A stretch of 46,041 nucleotides of DNA. Origin: Okeania sp. SIO2B3. GTDB taxonomy: Bacteria > Cyanobacteriota > Cyanobacteriia > Cyanobacteriales > Microcoleaceae. Under the pieces are notes generated by a model that had not been told where the DNA came from, made no database searches, and saw nothing but the letters and a program-made list of their open reading frames with translations. This document shows, piece after piece, positions 1 to 9,454 of the stretch (position 1 is the first letter of the stretch; each line of letters starts with the position of its first letter). The position numbers and the translations under genes are program-made. The stretch spans positions 1 through 46,041 of the forward strand of contig NZ_JAAHGH010000054.1 of NCBI RefSeq assembly GCF_010672525.1, in the 5' to 3' direction.

Positions 1-150
1 TAGCGCAGCTTTCCCGTAGGCTGGGATGGCGAGGTCTCGGGGCCATATCCAATCGACCAAGAGAGAAAAAACTTTCATGATTAGTCAATCCTCTTCTTTT
101 GAAGGAGAGGTAATTATTAATTATTAATTATTCATTATTCATTGTTGAAC
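1..150 (-). repeat. Dispersed intergenic repeat, family A (copy 1, cut by window edge)
   Basis: Carries the family landmarks: a segment reading GATGGCGAGGTCTC, a CAAGAGAGAAAAAA stretch, the arm AAGGAGAGGTAATTATTAAT, then heptameric TTAATTA repeats ending in GTTGAAC. The same order of blocks recurs near 3.6, 9.3, 12.6, 28.8 and 31.6 kb in both orientations. This copy overlaps the last codons of the redoxin gene to its right. Confidence 0.75.
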
Positions 151-700
151 AACGCCATTTAATGGAGCAACCAATGACTTCTGTGTAAGATTTGCTTACT
201 TCTTCATCTTCAAGAAGTTGGGAAATTGCCTGATGTAGATAAGCAATTTTTACTGCTTCTGGCTGATTAACATTATCGTCTATTAGGCCACGATATCGTA
301 ACTTACCTTCCCGATCCAATAAAAAAGCCTCGGGTGTTTTGTCAACCCCAAAGCTTTCTGCTACATCTTGAGTTACATCCCGAATATAGGGAAAATTTAG
401 TTGATTATTTGCTGCAAATTCTTTCATTTTTTCAAAACTATCTGTGGGAGAAATCATCGCATCATTAGCATTCATTCCAATTATGATTACTCCTTGGTTT
501 TGAAAATATTTTTGTAGTTGCTTAATGCGTTCAATGTATAAATCTACTTCTGGGCATTGATTGCTCAAAAATATCACACAAACTACTTTAAAAGTTTCCA
601 AATATCTTGCTAAATGATGAACCTCACCATCTACTCCTGGCAATTCAAAATCTGGAGCATAATTATCAATTTCTGTTCCTGTCATTTCTGTCGAACTCAT
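128..700 (-). CDS. Thioredoxin-fold redoxin (AhpC/TSA-like, peroxiredoxin-like)
   Basis: A 190-residue protein of the thioredoxin-like AhpC/TSA superfamily. It opens with the typical APDFELPGVDG block (residues 15-25) and a strand leading to SNQCPEVD (46-53), where C49 sits at the active-site position. C41 lies just before it, so there is no CxxC pair. TPEAFLLDREGKLRYRG (about 120-136) is the usual cis-Pro TPE strand and hairpin. The near-terminal GCSIKW motif holds another cysteine. Such proteins are cytosolic and are thought to reduce peroxides or disulfides; substrate unknown. The last residues (about STMNNE) and the stop are read out of the neighbouring dispersed repeat, so the native C-terminus has probably been altered. 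It shares orientation with the agmatinase gene 65 bp upstream. Confidence 0.85.
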   Translation of the reverse strand: MSSTEMTGTEIDNYAPDFELPGVDGEVHHLARYLETFKVVCVIFLSNQCPEVDLYIERIKQLQKYFQNQGVIIIGMNANDAMISPTDSFEKMKEFAANNQLNFPYIRDVTQDVAESFGVDKTPEAFLLDREGKLRYRGLIDDNVNQPEAVKIAYLHQAISQLLEDEEVSKSYTEVIGCSIKWRCSTMNNE

Positions 701-765
701 ATCTCTATTACCTGTAAAAAATTCCCTTACTTAGAACAAATATTTTTCTATAATATCCCATATTT

Positions 766-1677
766 TTACCACCCTTGAGCTAATGCTTGATATCCAATAA
801 GTTTATAGACTAATTTAGCTGCTGTAAACTCAGATACTACAGAATCAGTGACTGGAGCTAGCTCCATAATGTCACAACCTATTACTTCGTGTAATTCAAA
901 TAATTTCCGCAAAAATGCAGTTAAAGAATACCAATTTAGTCCGCCCGGTTCTGGCGTACCAACTCCAGGAATTAATGTTGGGTCAATTCCATCTAAATCT
1001 ATTGTTAAAAAAACTCGTTGAGTCTGAATACTAGCGATCGCTCTCTCTATCCAATCTGGCTGAATAGCTATTTCTCTTGCACGAAAAACTGTGAGATTTT
1101 TCTCTTTGATTAAATCTGCTTCTTCTTTGCAAATTGCCCGAATACCGATTTGTATTGTTGGCAATTTCATTTCAATTATCCGTCGCATTACGCAGGCATG
1201 GTTATATATTGAACCTTCATATTCATAACGTAAATCCCCATGAGCATCTATTTGAATTACTGTAAATTTTTCATCCAAATATATTTTTTGATAAGCTTTA
1301 ACAATCCCATTTGTAATGCTATGCTCCCCACCTATAGCAATGACAAATTTTCCATCATTCACTAATTTTTCTACTGTTTCTTGGGTTACTTTTAGCATAT
1401 CCAATGGTAATATTTTTTTTCCATTACCAGTATCTGCTATGGATTCGTGGGTATATATACCAACTTCTAAACCAGTTTCTCGGTCTAATTCTTCGTCATA
1501 ACATTCTAACTGTTGAGACGCATCTAATAGTGCTGATGGACCATTAACACAACCCCTTCTATAAGTGGTAGTTGCTTCATAAGGAATTGGTAAAATTGCT
1601 ACTTTGGCAGTGGTGTAATCTGGTTCAATTTCCGAACCTATAAATGGTATATTTGATGTAGGGTAAATTGCTGACAT
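766..1677 (-). CDS. speB: Agmatinase / ureohydrolase family enzyme
   Basis: A 303-residue arginase/agmatinase-family enzyme. All binuclear Mn ligand motifs are visible: GGEHS (116-120, H119), DAHGD (144-148; D144, H146, D148) and the IDLDGIDP strand (226-233; D227, D229). MELAPVTD (271-278) is also typical of the family. The likely reaction is agmatine to putrescine plus urea, in cytosolic polyamine synthesis. Cyanobacterial members can differ in substrate (agmatinase versus guanidino-acid hydrolases), so the substrate is by family resemblance only. Length is normal and the start MSAIYPTSNIPF is typical of the cyanobacterial branch. It lies 65 bp upstream of the redoxin on the same strand. 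Confidence 0.88.
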   Translation of the reverse strand: MSAIYPTSNIPFIGSEIEPDYTTAKVAILPIPYEATTTYRRGCVNGPSALLDASQQLECYDEELDRETGLEVGIYTHESIADTGNGKKILPLDMLKVTQETVEKLVNDGKFVIAIGGEHSITNGIVKAYQKIYLDEKFTVIQIDAHGDLRYEYEGSIYNHACVMRRIIEMKLPTIQIGIRAICKEEADLIKEKNLTVFRAREIAIQPDWIERAIASIQTQRVFLTIDLDGIDPTLIPGVGTPEPGGLNWYSLTAFLRKLFELHEVIGCDIMELAPVTDSVVSEFTAAKLVYKLIGYQALAQGW

Positions 1678-2173
1678 CTTTAATATTTTAGTATTCTAGA
1701 GTTGAATGATTTAAAATTTAGCAAAATTTTAATGGTTATGGTTATTGTAAATTTTAAGTTTAGCATATTATAAAGTTTTTCATATTAATGATTAATGGTA
1801 ATTATACTTGACAACAAAGTAAAAGTGTAAGTATAAAAATCACAATGCTAATATAAAAATTTATTTTATATAAAAGCTCTAAAACTATTCCTACTATTTA
1901 TTAATGCTGTAGATATTTTCTACACAACTAATGATTGCTACAGGAATTCCCAAGAAGTGTGAGATACAAAATTTGTTTGTTTTAGGGAGTAGGGAGTAGT
2001 AATACCAAATCTCAAAAAGCTTGCTATATATCTTTTATTTGTAATGGTGAGATAGGGAGATGCTAATCAAACATAGCATTACTATTCATAAATGGTATAA
2101 TTCGGGAAATAGGTAATAGAAAATAAAAAAAACAACTGTACCTCAGTAACTTGAGAAACGCTATATATATCAA
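1678..2173. other. AT-rich intergenic stretch
   Basis: No convincing gene. It contains short G-rich runs of the gggagtagggagtag type near 1984 and AT-rich sequence. It may hold the promoter for the minus-strand agmatinase gene, but no specific element can be assigned. Confidence 0.5.
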
Positions 2174-2625
2174 CAAATAATGAATCTAATTTAGAAGATA
2201 ATTATTGAGATAAATTACTCATTTTTTCAAGGTCAGGAATTACGCAAAGGTACTATATATAGTAGATAAAAACTATAGCACTATGGTATATATAGCGTTT
2301 TTGTCGGAAAAATGCGTAAGTCCTGAAGGTTTAAGATGAAAATTATTATTAGCTCGCAAACTACAGAAAATTCCTCAAGGTAAATTCAGGTAAAATAATC
2401 AAATAATGAATCTAATTTAGAAGATAATTATTGAGATAAATTACTCATTTTTTCAAGGTCAGGAATTACGCAAAGGTACTATATATAGTAGATAAAAACT
2501 ATAGCACTATGGTATATATAGCGTTTTGTCGGAAAAATGCGTAAGTCCTGAAGGTTTAAGATGAAAATTATTATTAGATCGCAAACTACAGAAAATTCCT
2601 CAAGGTAAATTCAGGTAAAATAATC
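2174..2625. repeat. 226-bp tandem duplication containing an inverted-repeat element
   Basis: Two direct copies (2174-2399 and 2400-2625) are near identical; I see a one-base length difference in a T run and one substitution (TTAGCTCGC versus TTAGATCGC). Each copy contains TCAGGAATTACGCA at one side and TGCGTAAGTCCTGA at the other, an inverted repeat with one mismatch around an AT-rich core with TATATATAG. The TGCGTAAGTCCTGA end recurs at about 39293-39306. It reads as a small terminal-inverted-repeat element (MITE-like) caught in a recent duplication, just upstream of the hydrolase start. Confidence 0.85.
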
Positions 2626-2655
2626 AAACTTAATGATAAATACATCTTAAATCTG

Positions 2656-3555
2656 ATGACTACCGCTAAAACTTGGATATGGCGAGGTTGGCCTATTTGC
2701 TACCAAAGCCAAGGAGAAAAAGGCCCTTCTGTAGTATTAGTACATGGTTTTGGTGCTTCCTGGGGACACTGGCGCAAAAATATCCCTGTACTAGCTACCA
2801 ATTGTCGCTGTTATGCTATTGACTTACTTGGTTTTGGTGCTTCAGCTAAACCAACTCCAAGCAAAGATGTTACCTATACATTTGAAACTTGGAGTCAACA
2901 AATTGCTGATTTCTGTAGAGAAATAGTTGGCACCCCTGCTTTTCTTGTCGGAAATTCTGTTGGTTGTATTGCGGTGATGCAGGCCGCAGTTGATTATCCA
3001 GATATTGCTTTGGGTATAGGAATTATCAATTGTTCTTTGCGACTTTTGCACGAACGGAAACGGTCTACTCTTCCTTGGTATCGTAGTCAGGGGGCATACT
3101 TAGTACAAAAATTGCTAAAAGTCAAGTGGATAAGTCAAATATTTTTTAATCAGTTAGCAACAAAGAAAACAGTCAGGCGAGTATTGTTGCAAGCTTATAA
3201 ACGTTCCGAAGCTGTTACTGATGAATTAATAGATATACTTTTAACACCAGCAAAAGATGAGGGAGCAGTTGATGTTTTTGTAGCTTTTACTGGTTATTCC
3301 CAAGGACCTTTACCAGAAGATTTATTGCCAATATTACCATGTCAGGCTCTCATTTTATGGGGAGAGGAAGACCCCTGGGAAAATATTGAATTGGCAAATT
3401 CCTTTGCCAAGTTTGAAACAGTAGAAAAGTTTATTTCTTTACCTGGTGTTGGTCATTGTCCTCAAGATGAAGCACCTGAATTAGTCAATCCTATTTTGCA
3501 AGAATGGATATTTGAAAAATGGGAGTGCTACTCTAAACCTCGTCAAAGCACTTAA
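2656..3555 (+). CDS. Alpha/beta-fold hydrolase
   Basis: A 299-residue alpha/beta hydrolase with the complete catalytic set. The oxyanion motif is HGFGAS (30-35). The nucleophile elbow is GNSVG (99-103, S101). The acid is D239 in WGEEDPW and the base is H267 in GVGHCPQDEAP. The DLLGFGAS block (56-63) is typical of cyanobacterial and plastid hydrolases related to esterases and pheophytinases. Cytosolic, with no signal peptide; the substrate cannot be named. The start lies only about 30 bp after the tandem duplication, so its promoter may be inside the repeat. The C-terminal residues after about 285 look unconserved. Confidence 0.88.
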   Translation: MTTAKTWIWRGWPICYQSQGEKGPSVVLVHGFGASWGHWRKNIPVLATNCRCYAIDLLGFGASAKPTPSKDVTYTFETWSQQIADFCREIVGTPAFLVGNSVGCIAVMQAAVDYPDIALGIGIINCSLRLLHERKRSTLPWYRSQGAYLVQKLLKVKWISQIFFNQLATKKTVRRVLLQAYKRSEAVTDELIDILLTPAKDEGAVDVFVAFTGYSQGPLPEDLLPILPCQALILWGEEDPWENIELANSFAKFETVEKFISLPGVGHCPQDEAPELVNPILQEWIFEKWECYSKPRQST

Positions 3556-3592
3556 ATATTAGACTTATTGCTGAAGGGGGGAATAGGAAATA

Positions 3593-3761
3593 GTTCAACA
3601 ATTAATTATTAATTATTACCTCTCCTTGAAAAGAAAAGAATTGACTAATCATAAAAATTTTTTCTTCTCTTAGTCATTGGATATGGCTCCGAGACCTCGC
3701 CATCCCTAGACCGCTTGTTCCTCCTTGAAAGGAGAAGTTTTAAACCTTAATTATTCGGTAA
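3593..3761 (+). repeat. Dispersed intergenic repeat, family A (copy 2)
   Basis: Runs from GTTCAACAATTAATTATTAA through TACCTCTCCTTGAAAAG, TTTCTTCTCTTAGTCATTGG, GAGACCTCGCCATCCC, GACCGCTTGTTCCTCCTTG and GTTTTAAACCTTAATTATTCGGTAA. This is the most complete copy and defines the two ends: GTTCAAC...(TTAATTA)n and ...TTCGGTAA. Confidence 0.8.
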
Positions 3762-3874
3762 GACATTTTCGAGAAAAATGTCCGAATTTTTTTTTACTTT
3801 TACTTTTGCCAGAGGTATATTAGTTTAAATATCCCGTTATTTTTGAGAATATAGTATCAGTTAATCTCCATGTT

Positions 3875-4375
3875 TTAAATCTTAGATAAAAGAGTAAAAT
3901 AAACATTAGATGTTATTATAAAATATCCTCCACAAGTTTCAGGATATATAAAAGTATCAATAGCCCAAAAAGTTGGAAGATGACCCAATGGTGCATGAAT
4001 ATTAAAAGTATATTGAGATGGATAATTAAGCCAAACTCCTTCTTTTCGCCAGCCTACATTATCACCTAATTTGTTTATAATAGCAGGAGTCCAATTAAAA
4101 TTTTCTTGATTCAGGCGATCAAAACATATTATTTCCTTGTGTATAGAAAAACCGAAATGATTATTACTATATTTTAACCACAATTGATCGAGAGTTTTTA
4201 AATTTTCTACAGACATTTTTTCAATATCATTTGGGTCTATAAAGTCTGTTTCCAAACCATCTTCTGATATTTTCAAGAGTATTTGTTCCGTTTCTTCATT
4301 AGCACATTGCCACTGTTGTTGTTGGAGATAATTTTCTAAATTTGCAAATAATAAATTATTACTTTTTTGTTCCAT
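3875..4375 (-). CDS. GUN4-domain protein, probably 5'-truncated
   Basis: A 166-residue protein consisting of one GUN4 domain. The YLQQQQWQCANEET helix (16-29), TLDQLWLKYSNNHFGFSIHK (61-80), VGWRKEG (107-113) and APLGHLPTFW (128-137) follow the order of GUN4 proteins. These bind Mg-protoporphyrin and stimulate Mg-chelatase; stand-alone or fused paralogues in cyanobacteria are often of unknown role. The frame begins at the domain edge, and a mobile element starts only 5 bp upstream of the ATG, so native upstream sequence (RBS, possibly more N-terminus) has been replaced. Expression is therefore doubtful. This is not necessarily the main gun4 gene. Confidence 0.75.
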   Translation of the reverse strand: MEQKSNNLLFANLENYLQQQQWQCANEETEQILLKISEDGLETDFIDPNDIEKMSVENLKTLDQLWLKYSNNHFGFSIHKEIICFDRLNQENFNWTPAIINKLGDNVGWRKEGVWLNYPSQYTFNIHAPLGHLPTFWAIDTFIYPETCGGYFIITSNVYFTLLSKI

Positions 4376-4380
4376 ATTCT

Positions 4381-4561
4381 AGGGTTTGCTGAAAAAGACA
4401 GAGAAAGTGTGAGGAATAATTTTACCTGTATCTGTACTGTGCTTGTCTGCTCAAAGTTCTAACTTTTTGGCAACTCAAGCTGAAAGGTTGCCACTTTTTT
4501 TCGCTCCAAAAAGGCTAAAACTTTTATATGTCAGTGCTTTTAGATTTAATCAGCAAACCCT
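4381..4561. mobile_element. MITE family B (AGGGTTTGCTGA ends), copy 1
   Basis: A 181-bp non-coding element with perfect 12-bp terminal inverted repeats AGGGTTTGCTGA / TCAGCAAACCCT. The internal block TTTTTTTCGCTCCAAAAAGG is shared with the neighbouring copy. It has no coding capacity. It sits 5 bp from the GUN4 start codon. Confidence 0.85.
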
Positions 4562-4565
4562 ATTG

Positions 4566-4809
<244 letters not shown>

Positions 4810-4912
4810 GTTTAGGTAAGTAATTTGATTTTAACTTAAATATGTTGCTTTAAAATCACACTAATTTCTATTGATTTTAAACCCAAATATTAATTTAGAT
4901 AAAATTTAAAAT

Positions 4913-5091
4913 TCAACCAATTAATAATACAATTAATAATAAAACAACACCAATAGCTATCAATATAATTCCCGCTAATATAACTAAATTTGTATATAAT
5001 TTAAATTACTTTGAGCTTGAGGATTAAAAGCGATGAATAAGCATATAATTCCAAGAACCAACAAAACTATAGGAATGATAAACATAATCAT
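4913..5091 (-). pseudogene. Possible small two-helix membrane protein, frameshifted
   Basis: The minus strand from an ATG at 5091 reads 35 codons: a first hydrophobic helix (MIMFIIPIVLLVLGIICL) and a polar NPQAQSNLNY segment, then a TAG at 4984-4986. A one-base change of frame continues into a second helix (LVILAGIILIAIGVVLLL) that ends at TGA 4913-4915. Helix-loop-helix across two frames suggests a small membrane protein with a frameshift. I do not recognise the family; a chance AT-rich match is possible. Confidence 0.4.
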
Positions 5092-5265
5092 AATAAAATA
5101 TTTTCTATTCTTGCTATGTAAGCATTCCGCAGGAAATACTTACATAGGTATTTTTAGAATATAGTCATACTAAATAATTGGTGAAAAAACTACTCCCCTA
5201 CTTCCTACTGCTTCTTTTCCGGATTATTTATAATAATCATAACTGAGCCGATCAAACTTTGAGCG

Positions 5266-7284
5266 TTAAACTTTCTTCTTGTTTACCATTTGATTTTCAA
5301 ATATTTCTAAGGTTCTTAACAGAGAAATTGCTGACTGAAAAGCTTCCTCAGTAAGTTCTGTCTGTTCTTCGGGTGTATCAACTATTTCATCAGCTAATAG
5401 TCTCAAAGAACCAATAATTTGATTGAGAGAACCACGAGCTTCATAAGAAGCTTTAGTCAAAAGTTGGTGGTCAATATAACTATCTGCCTTAGATTGGTCG
5501 CCAAACTGTATAGAATATAGACGGCGATAGTAACCATCTTCTTTTTCTAGAAGTTCCAAATGAGTGCCAATTTCCACTAACTCTCCACGCTCTAAAACAG
5601 CTATTTGATCTGCATTTTGAATTGTTGAGAGACGGTGGGCAATAACTAAAACTGTTCGGTCTCGACTTAATTTATCGATGGCCTCCTGCACCAAACGTTC
5701 AGAAACAGTATCAAGGGCACTGGTGGCCTCGTCTAAGATTAATATTTCTGGATCTTGCAATAATGCTCTAGCAATAGCCAAGCGTTGACGTTGACCCCCA
5801 GAAAGCATAACACCCCGATCGCCTATTTCGGTCTCCCATTGCTTTGGCAATTCCATAATAAAATCATAAGCATTAGCTTGTTTGGCCGCTTGAATCATTT
5901 CATCTTCTGTGGCATCAGGACAAGCATAAAAAATATTATTTCTAACTGTGTCGTTGAATAAATGAGTAGTTTGACTAACAATACCAGTTTTTCTTCTGAG
6001 GCTGGTAATATCGAACTCACGCAAGTCAATGCCATCTATAGTAATGGAACCAGAGATAGGGTCATAAAATCTTGGTAGTAGGTCGGCAAATGTTGACTTA
6101 CCTGCTCCCGAACCTCCCACTAATGCTAAAGTTTTACCTTTAGGTACAGATACATCAACATTTTTGAGAACTAAATTACTATTACCTGGATAAGAGAAAG
6201 AAATTTTATTAAAATGAATTTTCCTCCTAACTTTTTGAAAGGGTATGGAACCAGGTTTCATAATTGGTTTATTATCTCTTCTCCATAAGTCTAAAGCCAT
6301 ATTAAAACTAGCAGACCCTTTGGCAATTTGATTACGGGTACCATTAATTCCTGATATCATTGGTAGTGAGCGAAACAGAACTAAAAGATAAGTAAGTAGG
6401 ATAGCAGAAACGTTTGCCATTTGATCGGCAAATAAAGTTCTACCTAATAATAAAATACTGATTACCGTAATTATGCTGGTAACCTCATTAACTGGTGCGA
6501 TTAACGCTGAATTCATTTTTGCTCTCAGCGCTATATCTTCTAAGGACAGCATTAATTTTCTTAACTGTTTATATTCTCTATTTTCGCTACTTACTGATTT
6601 AATTAAACGGATACCACTAAGAGTTTCAATTACTTTGATGGCATAAGTTTTTTGTTCCCGGTTCAACAAAGACCCAAATTTCTTTGAACGACGGATAAAT
6701 AATTGATTAATACCTGCTATTAAAGTTACCAATAGAGTAGAAATTAAAGTAAGTTGCCAAGAGATAGAAATTAGTATGCTGACAAATAATAAAATAGTTA
6801 TTGATTGAGTTACTATATTAATATAAGCATTAATTGTTTGCGTGCATTGAGCTGTATCTGAGCCTAAACGTTTCGTTAAATCTCCTACTTTTACTTTTGT
6901 GAAGAAGTCTAAATCGCTGTCCATTAATGTTTGGAACATTTCCGATTTAATACTATTTGTGAGGCTACGAGTAAAAGCTACTGACAACAAATTTTTTAAA
7001 TATGTGGTTAAATTTTTCAGAATAATAGTTAATATCACTGCTAAAAGCATCACCACAAGACGATACTTTTCTGGAACTCCGTCAAAAGGAGATAATAAAA
7101 ACTGAATTATCGGTGGAGAACCCTTCAGTTCAATTTCTTGCCCAGAAATTTGCAGTAGTATTGGTACTATTAGGGCTGTATTAACTCCATTAAATAATCC
7201 TCCGGCAAAACCTAATATAATATTTCCTATTATGTGGAAAGGATAACGCCGAATAAATCTTAAAATAAATTCTTTTGTAGACAT
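5266..7284 (-). CDS. ABC exporter (fused TMD-NBD) with unusual C-terminal extension
   Basis: A 672-residue half-transporter. The exporter transmembrane domain spans about 15-325, with several hydrophobic segments. The nucleotide-binding domain has Walker A GGSGAGKST (390-398), Q-loop VSQTTHLFND, signature LSGGQRQR (494-501), Walker B ILILDEATSALD (514-525) and H-loop H550. The usual exporter C-terminus is near 595. The remaining 77 residues contain SYEARGSLNQIIGSLRLLAD (613-632) and EEAFQSAISLLRTLE (646-660), which resemble the two helices of a cyanobacterial histidine-kinase dimerisation domain, with Tyr (614) where the phospho-accepting His would be. Likely an inner-membrane lipid or polysaccharide-precursor exporter. 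It lies 72 bp downstream of the glycosyltransferase, probably in one operon. Resemblance to HepA-type exporters is a guess. Confidence 0.88.
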   Translation of the reverse strand: MSTKEFILRFIRRYPFHIIGNIILGFAGGLFNGVNTALIVPILLQISGQEIELKGSPPIIQFLLSPFDGVPEKYRLVVMLLAVILTIILKNLTTYLKNLLSVAFTRSLTNSIKSEMFQTLMDSDLDFFTKVKVGDLTKRLGSDTAQCTQTINAYINIVTQSITILLFVSILISISWQLTLISTLLVTLIAGINQLFIRRSKKFGSLLNREQKTYAIKVIETLSGIRLIKSVSSENREYKQLRKLMLSLEDIALRAKMNSALIAPVNEVTSIITVISILLLGRTLFADQMANVSAILLTYLLVLFRSLPMISGINGTRNQIAKGSASFNMALDLWRRDNKPIMKPGSIPFQKVRRKIHFNKISFSYPGNSNLVLKNVDVSVPKGKTLALVGGSGAGKSTFADLLPRFYDPISGSITIDGIDLREFDITSLRRKTGIVSQTTHLFNDTVRNNIFYACPDATEDEMIQAAKQANAYDFIMELPKQWETEIGDRGVMLSGGQRQRLAIARALLQDPEILILDEATSALDTVSERLVQEAIDKLSRDRTVLVIAHRLSTIQNADQIAVLERGELVEIGTHLELLEKEDGYYRRLYSIQFGDQSKADSYIDHQLLTKASYEARGSLNQIIGSLRLLADEIVDTPEEQTELTEEAFQSAISLLRTLEIFENQMVNKKKV

Positions 7285-7356
7285 TTATATTTTCCTTTTG
7301 TCTGAATAGCCTAGTTGTATTGCGCCTCAATTTTTACTACTCTTAATACCTTCTAG

Positions 7357-8526
7357 CTAAATTTTGATTAACTCTGATAAAATACTTGCCATAGCATCAA
7401 TACTATAATATTTAATACATCTTTCTCTGGCTTTCATGCCTTTGGTATTTGCTGTGGCTAAGTCGTTAAATATTAATTCAATTTGTGCTGCAATTTGTTC
7501 AGGAGAACTAGGATTGACTAAATAGCCAGTATCGCCTACAATTTCTGGTATATCCCCTACTTTTGTGGCAATAATTGGTTTGGCCATTGCCATGCCATCA
7601 GTTAGTTTTAATGGAAATTGTGCTTGGGCTTCTGGAGTATCTCTCTGGGGGACTACTATTATATGGGCAGCCGCTACAATTTCTGGCATAACTGTAGGTG
7701 GATATTTTGGCATTTTAATTATCCAATTTCCCCATCTTTCCATTAGTTGACGGTCATAATCATCATAAGGACTACCTCCAACAATTACCAATCTTAAATC
7801 TGGTTGATTGATATTTTCTAGGGCTATTAACACGTCTTCTACACCTTTATAAGGTCGTGGTGCCCCTGGAAACATTAAAATTTTATAATCGCTCAAACCA
7901 TAACGAGTTCTGCTTACCTCTGGATCGTACTTGGTGGGGTCAAATAAAGTTGTGTCTTTTCCATTTGGTAAATAAGTACCACCAAAGCGTTTTTTGAGAA
8001 ATTGATTGTGTAGAGTTACCCTGTCTGCTTTGGAGACGAAACTTTCTATCCATTTTAAATAAAAGGGATGGTCTGGTTGTCGTAATGCTCCTTCTGGTTT
8101 CAAAATATCTCTAGCTAATTGTTTAATACTGGGATGATATTTCCAATTATCCCCTCCATGCCAGCTTAACTCCCAATCGTCAATATCCAAAAATACTGGG
8201 CGATGGGTTTGCATTTTTCTTACTAGAGATAAACCTAGGCTGGTAGGTTTTAATTTGTAGGCGTAAATTATATCTCCTGTTATTTTATCTAGAAGTTGTT
8301 TGGCTGATAATAAAAATTTGGGATAGTAGTTTTGGCTATCTATAGCGATAATAGAATTTTCCTGATTAGTTGCTAATTGTTGTTTTTCTCCACTAATAAA
8401 GCCAACAATTTCTACATCTACTTGTAGTTTTTTCAATGCTTGAGATAATAAGAAAGGACGAACTGCGCCTCCCCATCTACCCACACCACTACTTGATAAA
8501 TCACTAACAACTAATGATACTTTCAC
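7357..8526 (-). CDS. Glycosyltransferase family 4 protein
   Basis: A 389-residue GT-B fold enzyme. The N-terminal Rossmann half begins MKVSLVVSDLSSSGVGRWGG. The C-terminal donor half has PGAPRPYKGVEDVLIALENI, LRLVIVGGS, the FPLKLTDGMAMAKPIIAT region of GT4 enzymes and a GDTGYLVNP loop. It transfers an activated sugar; substrate unknown. Encoded just upstream of the ABC exporter, which suggests exopolysaccharide or glycolipid assembly and export. The start is GTG (8524-8526) with a weak ribosome site. The same frame stays open for about 55 codons upstream without an ATG, so the 5' end is slightly uncertain. Confidence 0.85.
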   Translation of the reverse strand: MKVSLVVSDLSSSGVGRWGGAVRPFLLSQALKKLQVDVEIVGFISGEKQQLATNQENSIIAIDSQNYYPKFLLSAKQLLDKITGDIIYAYKLKPTSLGLSLVRKMQTHRPVFLDIDDWELSWHGGDNWKYHPSIKQLARDILKPEGALRQPDHPFYLKWIESFVSKADRVTLHNQFLKKRFGGTYLPNGKDTTLFDPTKYDPEVSRTRYGLSDYKILMFPGAPRPYKGVEDVLIALENINQPDLRLVIVGGSPYDDYDRQLMERWGNWIIKMPKYPPTVMPEIVAAAHIIVVPQRDTPEAQAQFPLKLTDGMAMAKPIIATKVGDIPEIVGDTGYLVNPSSPEQIAAQIELIFNDLATANTKGMKARERCIKYYSIDAMASILSELIKI

Positions 8527-9249
8527 TGATGATTTATTTCCTGATTTTACTACTTCTATTCTAATTTTATTTCTTTGATCTAAGGATTCTTTACTTGATT
8601 TAGCAATTAGTTCTTGAGCAATTTCATTATATATCCCTAATTTAGAGATTTTGTTTGTGTGATATTTTTTAATAAAAATAGGAGGAGTTAGTTTAATGGA
8701 TAAATTTCAAAAGTCCTGATCAAATTCAAGACCTGTGAATATAGTCATAAATTCTTTTTTTTATTTTATTTTATAGATGGCAAATTTTTCTAGTTTATCC
8801 ATACAATAATAAATTTGACTACACTTGTAGTTCATCATAAAAAATATTGTTCCATACAATGCTTTTCTTTAAATAATATAACTGTCCTAAATAGTTATAG
8901 TTATAGGCTTTGAACAAATGTTAGTTATCTAAATACTAAGGGTTAATTCTCTTGATATGTAATTAATGTTCATATTTTATCTAAAATAGCTATACTCTAT
9001 CAGGAGTGATGATAACTCATGTTAAAGCTTCCTGTCAATTATTACATGAAAGTTCAAAAGTAAGTATTAACCCCGATCTCTTGAGATAGCTAATTATTTA
9101 AGGGGTTGGAGAGTAAGAAGCATCAAAATAGGCTGGTCTTCTATAGTATTTTTCATCAATACAGGTGAAGTACATTATTATGTTTTCTGATTCTCAGTTA
9201 ACTATTATCAATTTTCTACCTTGGACAATATGGACAATATGATAGATTT
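8527..9249. other. Intergenic region upstream of the glycosyltransferase
   Basis: No gene recognised. The first 160 bp read on the minus strand as an open frame in phase with the glycosyltransferase but lacking a normal start codon. The rest is AT-rich, with no clear promoter or RNA structure. An AGGAGG near 8682 precedes only a 7-codon frame. Confidence 0.4.
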
Positions 9250-9454
9250 CATTAATGGATAATGGATAATGGATAATGGATAATTACCTCGGGTTTTAAC
9301 CGTTACGGAATTGAATATCAGGAGATATTATTTCTTCTCTTGGTTGATTGGATATGGCGAGGGGACCTCGCCATCCCTCAACCGCTTTTTTCCCCTTAAA
9401 AGGGTCGGCTTTAAACCAGAATTATTTAATAATTAATAATTAATAATTCGGTAA
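9250..9454 (+). repeat. Dispersed intergenic repeat, family A (copy 3) with TAATGGA heptamers
   Basis: Four TAATGGA heptamers lead into ATTACCTCGGGTTTTAACCG, then TTTCTTCTCTTGGTTGATTG, GGACCTCGCCATCCCTC, AACCGCTTTTTTCCCC and end with TTAATAATTCGGTAA. It has the same block order as copy 2, but with a different heptamer at the left end. Confidence 0.75.

Noticed and set aside
8681-8720. AGGAGG followed by ATG (7 codons)
   Set aside because: The frame stops after seven codons and nothing suggests a regulated leader.
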